A DNA stretch of 36,027 nt from a virus. Below, one piece after another: positions 12,088-19,020 of this stretch. Made by a program: the position numbers and the translations under genes. Below the pieces are notes generated by a model, which did no database searches, was not told the origin of the DNA, and saw nothing but the letters and a program-made list of their open reading frames with translations. Location: IMG/VR virus record IMGVR_UViG_3300025466_000099, positions 1 to 36,027 of that record; one strand, written 5' to 3'. The first letter of the stretch is position 1, and the number at the start of each line of letters is the position of its first letter.

Positions 12088-13592
12088 TTGGCCAGCTTGC
12101 TGATTATTGAATGTGCTTCGGATAATTTGCGAGCGCGGCGTTGTTGTCGTGATTCACGCATTTCACGCCCGGCTGTTTCTGCACCGCCTGCTGCTGCATC
12201 GCTGGCTGCGAATTCATCGCTGTCCATTTCGTCAGCATCGTTCATGGTATCTTCTTCGTCGGACATTCCCATGTTTTGCGGAATTTCGTCGGTTAGCCCA
12301 CCGGCCAATGCGGATACTGCACGGGTTATTATTTCTCGGCTCTGTGTCAAAGCATCCAATGATTGCTGCAAGGCCGGTTGTATGGTTTGTTTAAACTGAT
12401 CTGATTGTGCCTGTCCAAAATTAGCTCGAATACTGTCTGCCAGTTCAATCATGCTTTTAGTTTGATATTGTCCCACTCTCTGCATCCAAACTGTAAAATC
12501 GTTTACCATGTCAGTGCCGGCAGTGATGTCTTTGGCCTTGCCTTCTTCATCCTCTCTGATAAATCTTTTAATACCTTCGAGAATGATCGCATAATTTTCT
12601 TTTATGGTATTTTCAGGTAAGCGCCCTGTTGGTCCGCCCGTGCCGTATTTTTTCTTCAGGTGCTCAGGATATGGCTTGCCACTGGCAGTGGTTCCGGTAC
12701 GCATGGCTTTGTATTCGTCGCCGTGGGCGGCTACTCCGTTCTTGGGTCTACGTCCTAATGTATCATTGGATGGTTTGGATTGACCACCTTTCTTGGTGTC
12801 ATAGGAATAAAATTCCGATACCAAATCAGCCGAAGGAATACCCTTCTTTGATTTGATTCTTTTTAACTTGGTTGATTTTGTTTTGGCTTGTTTCATAGTC
12901 ATTGATCCCATTTTTGATTCGTCGGTTTTCTTCTCTGGAAGACCTTTCAGTTTAGTGGCAGCAAAATCGTGTGCAGCTTTCTTTGTCATGCCTTTGGCAG
13001 CTTTAGCAACAGCGGCACTGGGCGCTTTCATTTTGCCTTTTTTCACGGCATTTACCATGCCCATGAAACGCTGCTGTTTTTTGCTCACTGCTTTTTCTGA
13101 CACAATTCCTTCGGATGTCTCTTGACGAATTGGCACTATTTTATTTTTTTCTTGAGCGTATCTGGCCGCTTTTTTGGCCTTGCTCATATAACGGTCAGCA
13201 TCCTTTGAATGCTGTTCTACCTCATCGCCGTGAACAGATGATAACCCTTTTACAGTGGATTGAGCTGATTGCAGTTTCCGTTTTTTGGACACTCGGTCAG
13301 CTAGATCGCTACTAATTTCATTGACCCGAGCTGATTCGCCCAACATTTCTTTTATGCGTGTGTTTAATAAGTTTAGCATAAACTTGTCTTGCTGATATCT
13401 ATTATCGGCCAATAAATCATTAAATCCCGCGGTGCTTTCTGTTTGACTCAATTTGGTTCGCAAGTGATTGCGTGCGTCCTCTAATTCTTCTCGAGTGTAT
13501 TTGGTGAAATTGATTTTTTTCCCAAACTTTTTGAACATGGTTTCGTTCAGAACCGCGCTGGAAATGGGTATAGTGAATGTGTTTGTTTTCAT
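12084..13592 (-). CDS. probable virion protein with a DUF3008-like module
   Basis: 502 residues, very Lys/Ala-rich in the middle and acidic near the end. Residues about 168-226 (SKKQQRFMGMVNAVKKGKMK through DFAATKLKGLPEKK) match the DUF3008 pattern, normally a free-standing protein of about 60 residues. A Gly/Lys-rich linker with SYDTKKGGQSKPSNDTLG and HLKKKYGTGGPTGRLPE follows. Residues 360-440 form helices, and an acidic run (SDEEDTMNDADEMDSDEFAA) precedes a basic tail (RESRQQRRARKL). A late promoter lies 28 bases upstream and TAGGA precedes the ATG, so it is expressed late, probably as a structural or scaffold-like protein. Function otherwise unknown. Confidence 0.75.
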   Translation of the reverse strand: MKTNTFTIPISSAVLNETMFKKFGKKINFTKYTREELEDARNHLRTKLSQTESTAGFNDLLADNRYQQDKFMLNLLNTRIKEMLGESARVNEISSDLADRVSKKRKLQSAQSTVKGLSSVHGDEVEQHSKDADRYMSKAKKAARYAQEKNKIVPIRQETSEGIVSEKAVSKKQQRFMGMVNAVKKGKMKAPSAAVAKAAKGMTKKAAHDFAATKLKGLPEKKTDESKMGSMTMKQAKTKSTKLKRIKSKKGIPSADLVSEFYSYDTKKGGQSKPSNDTLGRRPKNGVAAHGDEYKAMRTGTTASGKPYPEHLKKKYGTGGPTGRLPENTIKENYAIILEGIKRFIREDEEGKAKDITAGTDMVNDFTVWMQRVGQYQTKSMIELADSIRANFGQAQSDQFKQTIQPALQQSLDALTQSREIITRAVSALAGGLTDEIPQNMGMSDEEDTMNDADEMDSDEFAASDAAAGGAETAGREMRESRQQRRARKLSEAHSIISKLAK

Positions 13593-13619
13593 AGTTCTAA
13601 TCCTAGAAAGTGTTAAAAC

Positions 13620-13627
13620 TATTTATC
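13620..13627 (-). promoter_or_regulatory. T4-type late promoter for the 502-residue gene
   Basis: GATAAATA on the minus strand, 28 bases before the ATG; it overlaps the stop codon of the gene upstream (13623-13625). Confidence 0.58.
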
Positions 13628-14090
13628 GCAGACGGCGCAGTTTTTCAAATGATCTCAAGATATTGTTTTTGGTAAGTTGTGCTTTTTTGTACGCCGTTTC
13701 TTTTTTTATCATAAGTGCTTCGTAACGATCCCACGCTTGTTGTTTGATCAAACTGTCGCATAAACGTTGGAAATTTTTCAATTCAAATAGACTGAATCCA
13801 TATTGTTTATCATCATCTAACAATTTGCAGTTGACATAATGGTTCAAGGCCAACGCATTGGCCACAAGCAGTGCAGTTTGTGGCAAATTGATTCCACTGT
13901 AGATTACATGCTGTTGGCTGTTGAAAATGTTATAAAATCCTTCATGATCTTTGACAATAGAATAATTGCCCAATCTAGTTGAACCATCTTGCTGGATCGA
14001 CGGAATGGCCACTCCTTTGGCCCTGAAATCCGCTTTGATTTCCAGGGCTAGATCTTCAACTTGTTTATAAAGATTTTCTTTTAGTTTCAT
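13623..14090 (-). CDS. unknown phage protein, 155 residues
   Basis: Begins MKLKENLYKQVEDLALEIKA. The start at 14090 is preferred over 14123 because it reduces the overlap with the upstream gene and opens a well-formed helix; neither has a strong ribosome-binding site. The centre (RLGNYSIVKDHEGFYNIFNS) looks like a short beta-sheet domain, flanked by helices with a basic C-terminus (RSFEKLRRLR). No catalytic motif is visible. It overlaps the 74-residue gene by 26 bases. I associate this layout with conserved unknowns of T4-like marine phages but cannot name a function. Confidence 0.72.
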   Translation of the reverse strand: MKLKENLYKQVEDLALEIKADFRAKGVAIPSIQQDGSTRLGNYSIVKDHEGFYNIFNSQQHVIYSGINLPQTALLVANALALNHYVNCKLLDDDKQYGFSLFELKNFQRLCDSLIKQQAWDRYEALMIKKETAYKKAQLTKNNILRSFEKLRRLR

Positions 14091-14289
14091 GACCGCGATT
14101 AATGACAATGTTTTTGCTATCATTAGTTAGCTTGTATACACCTTTCCTAACTAAATTCTGGGCGGTCCAAGTATCGTGATCATCCAAACTGGCTATTTGC
14201 ACCACAGCTTTGGGATGTCGATCGATAAATTGTTGTTCTTCATTTGTGATGACAATGGGTATACCATCCAAAATCTGATGCAGCTTCAT
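14065..14289 (-). CDS. unknown phage protein, 74 residues
   Basis: Begins MKLHQILDGIPIVITNEEQQ. The ATG at 14289 follows the stop of the membrane-protein gene by two bases; a TTG two codons earlier overlaps that stop and could be an alternative start. The chain is a small mixed alpha/beta fold with no cysteine pair or known motif, ending with a basic tail (RGHETKRKSL). It is translated in a chain of overlapping genes (14292, 14065, 13623). Its N-terminus resembles those of three other proteins here. Function unknown. Confidence 0.7.
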   Translation of the reverse strand: MKLHQILDGIPIVITNEEQQFIDRHPKAVVQIASLDDHDTWTAQNLVRKGVYKLTNDSKNIVINRGHETKRKSL

Positions 14290-14291
14290 GT

Positions 14292-14534
14292 TCAATGTGC
14301 TCTTGATAGGATCACTACCAAAGTAGATAATACTCCAGCAACCACTGTGCCTGCAGTGCCGACCAATACCTTGATCATGCTCATGTGACTTTTTTCAATA
14401 ATTTCTTGCAATCCGCCCACTTTCTTTTCAATCTGATCTAATCGATTTTCTAAATTAGAATAGCGCAAGGCGCAAAGGGCAACATGTGTTTCTAAATTGG
14501 CTGATTCAATATCTGTTGGATCCGATGGTGACAT
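14292..14534 (-). CDS. XhlA-like coiled-coil membrane protein
   Basis: 80 residues. The start at 14534 is chosen because AAGGAG lies nine bases before it; longer frames reach 14618 but overlap the upstream gene. Residues 24-50 (YSNLENRLDQIEKKVGGLQE) form a coiled coil, and residues 53-76 form one strongly hydrophobic segment (MIKVLVGTAGTVVAGVLSTL) with a short charged tail. This coiled-coil plus C-terminal transmembrane layout matches haemolysin XhlA-type phage proteins, which cooperate with holins. The homology is by pattern only. The neighbouring small genes do not include a clear holin. Confidence 0.72.
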   Translation of the reverse strand: MSPSDPTDIESANLETHVALCALRYSNLENRLDQIEKKVGGLQEIIEKSHMSMIKVLVGTAGTVVAGVLSTLVVILSRAH

Positions 14535-14565
14535 CTTGTTTTTCTCCTTACAAACCACTATTTTT

Positions 14566-14985
14566 TTACGCATGTGCCTTGATAACAGTATTACAATCTC
14601 GAGAACTTTCCAAATCAAATACTGCTTTTGTAATATTTATCGTCTCTGATAGATTTTCAATGATAGGTACCTGATTTACGTCATCTAACAGCAGCCCTAT
14701 AATGTTGCCTTGTGAATCGTGGTAGGCCTGTGTTCTGTCAGGACGGAATCTAAAAGTCCAAACCCGGTGTGTTCCTTTGTATTTAGACCCAAATCCCAGC
14801 GATTTAATGTCTAGCAATTCCACAGTAGGAGCACTATCATAGTCTATATTTGATCTAAGCCCTATACATTGCTGTAGTGTTACCCAATTTTTATACTGAT
14901 TTTGTTCCAGGACAGTGCCGTGATTTGGTCGACTAACTGGCGGTTTAGTTATATCCACAAGTGTTTTAATTTCAATAAATTGCAT
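14566..14985 (-). CDS. conserved T4-like phage protein, 139 residues
   Basis: Begins MQFIEIKTLVDITKPPVSRP and contains GFGSKYKGTHRVWTFRFRPD, blocks I recall from hypothetical proteins of T4-like cyanophages. It is predicted to be mainly beta with no membrane segment. It has a GTAGGTAC leader and a late-type promoter 28 bases upstream, downstream of a strong terminator, so it is an independent late unit. The 80-residue XhlA-like gene follows 31 bases after its stop. Function unknown; a small virion or assembly protein is the simplest guess. Confidence 0.8.
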   Translation of the reverse strand: MQFIEIKTLVDITKPPVSRPNHGTVLEQNQYKNWVTLQQCIGLRSNIDYDSAPTVELLDIKSLGFGSKYKGTHRVWTFRFRPDRTQAYHDSQGNIIGLLLDDVNQVPIIENLSETINITKAVFDLESSRDCNTVIKAHA

Positions 14986-15012
14986 TATGTACCTACTTTA
15001 TAATAGTTCAGT

Positions 15013-15020
15013 TATTTATT
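15013..15020 (-). promoter_or_regulatory. T4-type late promoter for the 139-residue gene
   Basis: AATAAATA on the minus strand, 28 bases before the ATG at 14985 and just after the terminator at 15024-15053. Confidence 0.5.
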
Positions 15021-15023
15021 ATC

Positions 15024-15053
15024 AAAAAAAAAGGCAATCTAAAAGATTGCCTT
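15024..15053 (-). terminator. intrinsic terminator after the 173-residue gene
   Basis: The stem AAGGCAATC/GATTGCCTT (15031-15053) has a short loop and is followed on the minus strand by a run of T. It lies 24 bases after the stop at 15077. The A-run at its base also gives a shorter T-run on the other strand. Confidence 0.9.
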
Positions 15054-15076
15054 CTTTTCATTATATTAATTTTGGA

Positions 15077-15598
15077 TTAATATGTGAATGCAACAACTGT
15101 TGCACTGCTGCAACTAACTGTCTGGTAAGAAGCACCAGTGGTGCCAGTGTTTACCCAGAAAGATAACGAACCTAGTGCCTGCACAGCCGACTGAATAGTG
15201 GCAGCTACCGCAGCCTGGGTTCCAGTGGTCTGTCCTGAGACAGAATCTGTAGGACCTGTGCCTAAATAGTCTGCACTATACTGGTCAACACCTAGAGTTT
15301 CTAAAGCAAAGTTGATGGTTGCTGTACTGGTAGCAGTATTTAAAGTACCAATGCGGCTTACAGTGCCAATTGTTTCTACAGCGGTGCGGAAGATTTGATC
15401 TAGCGCCCCGTTTGGTGTGCCCATCACGTTAAGCGTGTTAGCTAAGCCGGTGCTAGCAGTAACGCTGACGTTATAATCAGCATAAACAGCAGCTTTGTCT
15501 CCAGTATAGAACTGTAGGGTAAAGTCTTGTAGACCAACGCCAGCAAAGTTCTTTGGAGCGATTATTGTACCATGTACACGTGGAATTCCGAATGTCAT
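15077..15598 (-). CDS. probable abundant virion protein, 173 residues
   Basis: Begins MTFGIPRVHGTIIAPKNFAG; rich in Thr, Ser, Ala and Gly with alternating hydrophobics, typical of a beta-sandwich structural protein. No enzyme motif is visible. Expression signals are the strongest in the window: an exact TATAAATA late promoter 51 bases upstream, AAGGAGAAACTTT before the ATG, and its own intrinsic terminator. That single-gene late unit suggests high expression, as for a head-decoration or tail-tube-like protein. The leader contains a repeated GCATGATC (two copies 20 bases apart). The identity is inferred from signals and composition only. Confidence 0.8.
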   Translation of the reverse strand: MTFGIPRVHGTIIAPKNFAGVGLQDFTLQFYTGDKAAVYADYNVSVTASTGLANTLNVMGTPNGALDQIFRTAVETIGTVSRIGTLNTATSTATINFALETLGVDQYSADYLGTGPTDSVSGQTTGTQAAVAATIQSAVQALGSLSFWVNTGTTGASYQTVSCSSATVVAFTY

Positions 15599-15648
15599 AA
15601 AGTTTCTCCTTAATTTTTGATCATGCCTTTAAAGACCGATCATGCAAA

Positions 15649-15656
15649 TATTTATA
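15649..15656 (-). promoter_or_regulatory. T4-type late promoter, exact consensus
   Basis: TATAAATA on the minus strand, 51 bases before the ATG of the 173-residue gene at 15598. Confidence 0.65.
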
Positions 15657-15686
15657 CAAAAGTATCAAAATCAACAGGATAGAGCT

Positions 15687-15986
15687 TTAATCTTCGTCTT
15701 TTAGATCGCCTTCTATGATACGTAAACTGCGCAGTGTTTCTTTATTATCTCGTAACTTGCGTATGCCCCGGACAAATTTGGCAGAATCTGCGCCTTTAAT
15801 GCTGTTGATAAAACGTCTTTCCAGCTCATAAGCAGCTTCTTGATCAAAATTTTCTCTTATGGAATTTAATAAATTAATGGCAGAATCAATGATGTGGGTA
15901 GCTCGAGTTTCTAAGATGTTTTCTTGATCTTTCTTGGTAGCGAATTCGTTAAGTTCTTCCAGTAGACTGCGGGTTTTCTTTTGCAC
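15687..15986 (-). CDS. conserved T4-like phage protein, 99 residues
   Basis: The start is taken as a GTG at 15986, eight bases after AAAGGA; the longer ATG frames (16019, 16022) would begin upstream of the late promoter octamer. The protein is highly charged and helical (SLLEELNEFATKKDQENILE, RFINSIKGADSAKFVRGIRK). I recall similar short proteins in T4-like cyanophages, where they are annotated only as hypothetical. There is no membrane segment. It lies upstream of the abundant 173-residue gene, separated by 88 bases holding the latter's promoter. Function unknown. Confidence 0.78.
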   Translation of the reverse strand: MQKKTRSLLEELNEFATKKDQENILETRATHIIDSAINLLNSIRENFDQEAAYELERRFINSIKGADSAKFVRGIRKLRDNKETLRSLRIIEGDLKDED

Positions 15987-16003
15987 GATTACATCCTTTC
16001 TAA

Positions 16004-16011
16004 TATTTATC
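16004..16011 (-). promoter_or_regulatory. T4-type late promoter for the 99-residue gene
   Basis: GATAAATA on the minus strand, 18 bases before the GTG start. Its position argues against the longer ATG starts. Confidence 0.52.
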
Positions 16012-16068
16012 TTGCCCATCAAGAGATTATAGCATATTTTTTATAATGCTGTAACATGTCACATGTAT

Positions 16069-16076
16069 TATAAATA
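16069..16076 (+). promoter_or_regulatory. T4-type late promoter for the micro-ORF cluster
   Basis: TATAAATA on the plus strand, 24 bases before the first micro-ORF at 16100; exact T4 consensus. Confidence 0.62.
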
Positions 16077-16099
16077 CTTGCACACACAGAGGAAACAAC

Positions 16100-16213
16100 A
16101 TGATAGAATTCATCCATGTGATGATCCAGCCCTTTATCCGTTTCTGGAACCTTGGCCATTCACGATATCACCCATCACCCCCGCATGACGATCATGAGGA
16201 GAGATTGCCGTGA
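16100..16213 (+). CDS. micro-ORF 1, 37 residues
   Basis: Begins MIEFIHVMIQPFIRFWNLGH. An AGAGGAAAC site lies before the ATG and an exact late promoter 24 bases upstream. The first 18 residues are hydrophobic and aromatic, the rest is His/Pro-rich and charged (HSRYHPSPPHDDHEERLP). It overlaps the next frame by four bases (GTGA). No family is recognised. Confidence 0.55.
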   Translation: MIEFIHVMIQPFIRFWNLGHSRYHPSPPHDDHEERLP

Positions 16214-16278
16214 TCCAACGATTTTTTAAAAAAAATATTCAAAATCTATGTCAGCGGCTTGACAAAATACGGCAATGA
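16210..16278 (+). CDS. micro-ORF 2, 22 residues
   Basis: A GTG start overlapping the stop of micro-ORF 1, with GAGGAG eight bases before it. The peptide (VIQRFFKKNIQNLCQRLDKI) is basic and could form an amphipathic helix. It is accepted only because of the chain of overlaps; function unknown. Confidence 0.35.
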   Translation: MIQRFFKKNIQNLCQRLDKIRQ

Positions 16279-16279
16279 T

Positions 16280-16345
16280 ATGAACAGCCTTTATCAAGCC
16301 ACTTACAAGTTACAGAGGATCAATAGAAATGAAAAAAATAATTAA
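16280..16345 (+). CDS. micro-ORF 3, 21 residues
   Basis: Begins MNSLYQATYKLQRINRNEKN one base after the stop of micro-ORF 2. It is basic and polar. It has no separate strong ribosome-binding site, so it would rely on coupling. It overlaps the start of micro-ORF 4 in another frame. Confidence 0.3.
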   Translation: MNSLYQATYKLQRINRNEKNN

Positions 16346-16436
16346 TGCCATAAGAGAATTTTTTAGGATTTCTAATCAGATTCAATATAATAGACTACGT
16401 TCATTAAACCACAAATGCGAATATTGGAGAAATTAA
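16329..16436 (+). CDS. micro-ORF 4, 35 residues
   Basis: Begins MKKIINAIREFFRISNQIQY and ends HKCEYWRN. AGAGGA lies 11 bases before the ATG. It is strongly basic and aromatic, with a likely N-terminal amphipathic helix. Its stop directly abuts the start of micro-ORF 5. No family is recognised. Confidence 0.5.
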   Translation: MKKIINAIREFFRISNQIQYNRLRSLNHKCEYWRN

Positions 16437-16556
16437 ATGTACTACACCTGCTTTATGTCATTTTCACACTGGTATTTTTTAAACAGATGGATACCTCGTG
16501 CAACAGAGCAAAATGATCAATCAAATAAATCAGTAAAAAAATCCCATAACACTTGA
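16437..16556 (+). CDS. micro-ORF 5, 39 residues
   Basis: Begins MYYTCFMSFSHWYFLNRWIP immediately after the stop of micro-ORF 4, with GGAGAAATTAA before the ATG. The first 20 residues are aromatic and hydrophobic, the tail is polar (RATEQNDQSNKSVKKSHNT). Its stop overlaps the -35 element of the next promoter. Function unknown. Confidence 0.5.
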   Translation: MYYTCFMSFSHWYFLNRWIPRATEQNDQSNKSVKKSHNT

Positions 16557-16580
16557 TATATATTTAGAATAATATATAAT
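16553..16580 (+). promoter_or_regulatory. sigma70-like promoter for the 96-residue gene
   Basis: TTGATA (16553-16558), a 16-base spacer, then TATAAT (16575-16580). The -10 hexamer is perfect and the -35 matches in four of six positions. Unlike most genes here it looks recognisable by unmodified host RNA polymerase, so early expression is possible. Confidence 0.6.
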
Positions 16581-16640
16581 AAGCACATAGATAAACATCA
16601 CTATCTATGCAAGACATACATACACACAAAGGAGAAAATT

Positions 16641-16931
16641 ATGTCAAATGATTACATGCCCAAGATGCCCGAATTCAAGGTCAATGCCTCACGCAACGGC
16701 TATGAAATACGTGCAGACATTCTGGCAATGGCCAAGGATCTTGTACAAACTGAATACAGCATGAAGTTCCAGGGATGGGAATTAAGTGCCAAAAAAGATG
16801 AAAAGACTGGACAGCTGGTCAGCACAGTGGCTATGCCTTCGTTTCCGGGTCTGGATCAAGTGTTAGCAACAGCAGAACGCATGTACTCGTTTGTTGCCAA
16901 TGCTTCTGCAACAGTTACAACTAAGAAATAA
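16641..16931 (+). CDS. conserved phage protein, 96 residues
   Basis: Begins MSNDYMPKMPEFKVNASRNG, with AAAGGAGAAAATT before the ATG. Blocks NGYEIRADILAMAKDLVQTE and YSMKFQGWELSAKKDEKTG recall small proteins I associate with T4-like marine phages, but I know no function. It is soluble and mixed alpha/beta with a Thr/Ala-rich tail. It has its own sigma70-like promoter and its own intrinsic terminator at 16981, so it forms a compact single-gene unit on the plus strand between minus-strand blocks. Independent control suggests a dose-sensitive or early role, which is inference. Confidence 0.82.
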   Translation: MSNDYMPKMPEFKVNASRNGYEIRADILAMAKDLVQTEYSMKFQGWELSAKKDEKTGQLVSTVAMPSFPGLDQVLATAERMYSFVANASATVTTKK

Positions 16932-16980
16932 TGAGGTCATAGACCGATAATAATGTATAAAAGATTCTAGTTGTATAGTG

Positions 16981-17009
16981 AACCCTGGTAGAAATACTGG
17001 GGTTTTTTT
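16981..17009 (+). terminator. intrinsic terminator after the 96-residue gene
   Basis: The stem AACCCTGGTA/TACTGGGGTT (10 pairs including two G-T) around a GAAA tetraloop is followed by a run of seven T. The T-run overlaps the stop codon of the convergent HAD gene. Confidence 0.93.
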
Positions 17010-17544
17010 ATTTTATATCGATTGATTTCAAAGCGTGAATCACGGTGTCTAAACTATCTTCATCTGCTTGATATTTGATGCCAATACCTCCAGCTGCTAT
17101 CCATGCTGTGATATTGAGTCCTCTATCATCTATCAAGATATTAGGAGTTCCATCATTTTGCACAGCATATTGGCTTTTGTTAGCGGTAAAAATCATTTCT
17201 TTAGGTTGCGGATCTAGGTGTTTTTGAATCCACGCACGTTTCCATTTGGCACTGTTTTCGTGATCATTGCGCAACGGGCTGGAACATATACTGTAAGTGC
17301 CAAATTTTGCTACTACGATATCAATCAATCTGTCAGCGGTAGGAAATTTGGGCAATCTGGCAAAAAAATCTGTGCCAACCATTTTGTCCAAGGTGGGGTC
17401 TTTTTTGGCCAGGGGAATGTGTCTATAATTGCCTGATTCTATGCCTGCCATTTTGGCATACTCTGAAAAAAAGTCTGCCAACACACCATCCATGTCAAGA
17501 TATACCGTGGTATTCTTTTTGGATAAAACATCTAGTATTTTCAT
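17008..17544 (-). CDS. HAD-superfamily 5'(3')-deoxyribonucleotidase
   Basis: 178 residues. HAD motif I is VYLDMDGVLADF with nucleophile Asp17 and acid/base Asp19. The conserved ICSSPLRN segment supplies motif II, Lys residues around KWKRAWIQKHL motif III, and NILIDDRGLNITAW motif IV with its Asp pair. This matches the deoxyribonucleotidase (NT5C-like) family common in T4-type phages, which removes phosphate from deoxynucleoside monophosphates. The ATG immediately follows the stop of the protease/lysozyme gene (TGAATG), so the genes are coupled. The stop lies in the T-run of the convergent terminator. It could act in nucleotide salvage during infection. Confidence 0.87.
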   Translation of the reverse strand: MKILDVLSKKNTTVYLDMDGVLADFFSEYAKMAGIESGNYRHIPLAKKDPTLDKMVGTDFFARLPKFPTADRLIDIVVAKFGTYSICSSPLRNDHENSAKWKRAWIQKHLDPQPKEMIFTANKSQYAVQNDGTPNILIDDRGLNITAWIAAGGIGIKYQADEDSLDTVIHALKSIDIK

Positions 17545-18978
17545 TCAGTCATCTTTCTCTGTGTAATGAGTTTTATATTTTCCTGGTTCAAAAGGTTTGA
17601 TTTCTCGAGATTGTCTAGAATTCACTCCCCTCCATCCTTTTTCCCAAGCAGCAGCCCCTTGTGCTGCAGATTTCCCTTGACTGACAAAATGGTCTATGAC
17701 CTGTTGCTTGGTGGAAAATCTGGCAGCTTTGGATTCTCCTACGGGATCACGATTTAAGGGATTGAGTTTTAAAAGATCCACATATTTTTGATAAAGTGAA
17801 TGCCTATCCTGTATGTTATTGGAATCAGCATGGGAATTTATATGTTTGGTAACAATGGCTGTGTTTTTAAAATCTGTGATTTTATTTGATACGCGATTTT
17901 TCCAGTACCATATGGCGATTGAAAATTGATACTGAGGACTGGATGCCAATTCGGGATGATTGAGTAAATCTATACCCAATGCCTTTCCGGCTCTATCATA
18001 ATTATCACGTCCGGTCAGTTGTATTAGACCTCTTCCTCTATAATCCCAGGCATCACTTGATTTGATATTGCCTAAGACGTGTCTTGTATCTTTATTCTTC
18101 CAATATTTTTTTAAAAAATAATCGTGATCAAATCTTTCTTTTTTCTTAGAGCTTACTTTTTTGTCAGGGTTTTGCTTTAGATATATGTCCATATCACTGA
18201 GTTCAGTTGGGTGTACTCCACTTTTTGATTCTTTTTCAATTTGCCCCAATAGCTGTGCCAGCTCATGACCGGTAATGCCATTTTTGATGGCAAAATTCTT
18301 GATATTTTCTGCCTGTCCTGGTAGCTTGATCTGTTTTTCTATCTGTGCCAGTTTTACAGGATCGGGCATGGCCGACGACATCGCAGCTGATTTATCTTTG
18401 AGATCAGCTGTGCCTCGAGTAATCTCACCTTGCGCTTGTGATTTTGGTAGCGCTTGCTGTTGCTGCGATTGGGGAGCATCAAATGCTCCCTTGATCGCCA
18501 TGCCGCCAACAGCGGCTCCTCCTAGGGCTGTTCCTAATGCAAGATTTCCTAGGAATTTGCCTACTTTGCCTTCATCTACTATAACAGGCTTTTCGTCAAA
18601 ATATTTTCTAAATTTTTTATCAAAATTGCGCATCATAATACCAGCCACCTCGTGCGCTTGATTTTCAATAGGACTCCCGGTTTGTCCGCTGGTTGGTCCT
18701 AATTCATGCTCTACCCCTTGCTTGAAATGAACCAATTCATGCGCCAAAGTTCTTAGAATATCCAAAGGATGGCGATTTTTAATGGCTAGATAGATTGTAT
18801 TTTGATCATTGACAAATTTACCAAATGTTGGTTGTGTTTTATCCAAGATCTTTTTACGCAATTTGATCGGCGGCAAACGATCAATTTCCAACTCTCGCAT
18901 GGCAAAAGGCAAAAAATCTTTAAAAATCTCTACCAAATCAGTTTGATTATTTTCTAATAATAGTTCTTGAATACGCAT
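17545..18978 (-). CDS. fusion of a zinc metalloprotease domain and a GH19 lysozyme/chitinase domain
   Basis: 477 residues. The N-terminal domain has HELVH (80-84) in LRTLAHELVHFKQG and a downstream SPIENQAHEVAG (102-113) that likely gives the third zinc ligand, a pattern of phage metalloproteases. A Gly/Ala-rich hydrophobic stretch (142-165) and a Gln-rich linker follow. From about 205 a GH19-like domain begins, with a probable catalytic Glu250 in QIEKESKSG and the signature YRGRGLIQLTGRDNY (313-327). A separate C-terminal module (TKQQVIDHFVSQGKSAAQGA) follows residue 420. It should cut peptidoglycan and perhaps a protein. It may be a virion-associated lysin or the endolysin. The AATAAATA octamer ends only six bases before the ATG, so the true leader is unclear. 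Confidence 0.85.
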   Translation of the reverse strand: MRIQELLLENNQTDLVEIFKDFLPFAMRELEIDRLPPIKLRKKILDKTQPTFGKFVNDQNTIYLAIKNRHPLDILRTLAHELVHFKQGVEHELGPTSGQTGSPIENQAHEVAGIMMRNFDKKFRKYFDEKPVIVDEGKVGKFLGNLALGTALGGAAVGGMAIKGAFDAPQSQQQQALPKSQAQGEITRGTADLKDKSAAMSSAMPDPVKLAQIEKQIKLPGQAENIKNFAIKNGITGHELAQLLGQIEKESKSGVHPTELSDMDIYLKQNPDKKVSSKKKERFDHDYFLKKYWKNKDTRHVLGNIKSSDAWDYRGRGLIQLTGRDNYDRAGKALGIDLLNHPELASSPQYQFSIAIWYWKNRVSNKITDFKNTAIVTKHINSHADSNNIQDRHSLYQKYVDLLKLNPLNRDPVGESKAARFSTKQQVIDHFVSQGKSAAQGAAAWEKGWRGVNSRQSREIKPFEPGKYKTHYTEKDD

Positions 18979-18983
18979 CCTAG

Positions 18984-18991
18984 TATTTATT
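18984..18991 (-). promoter_or_regulatory. possible late promoter next to the protease/lysozyme gene
   Basis: AATAAATA on the minus strand, ending six bases before the ATG at 18978. The spacing is too short for a normal leader, so either the transcript is nearly leaderless or this copy is not used. Confidence 0.3.
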
Positions 18992-19020
18992 GTTTTTGTA
19001 ACAATGATATTAACCTAGAT

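Noticed and set aside
14634-14641. GATAAATA as a late promoter for the XhlA-like gene
   Set aside because: It lies inside the 139-residue coding sequence (codons for Thr-Ile-Asn-Ile) and 100 bases from the start, far more than the other copies. Chance occurrence is likely.
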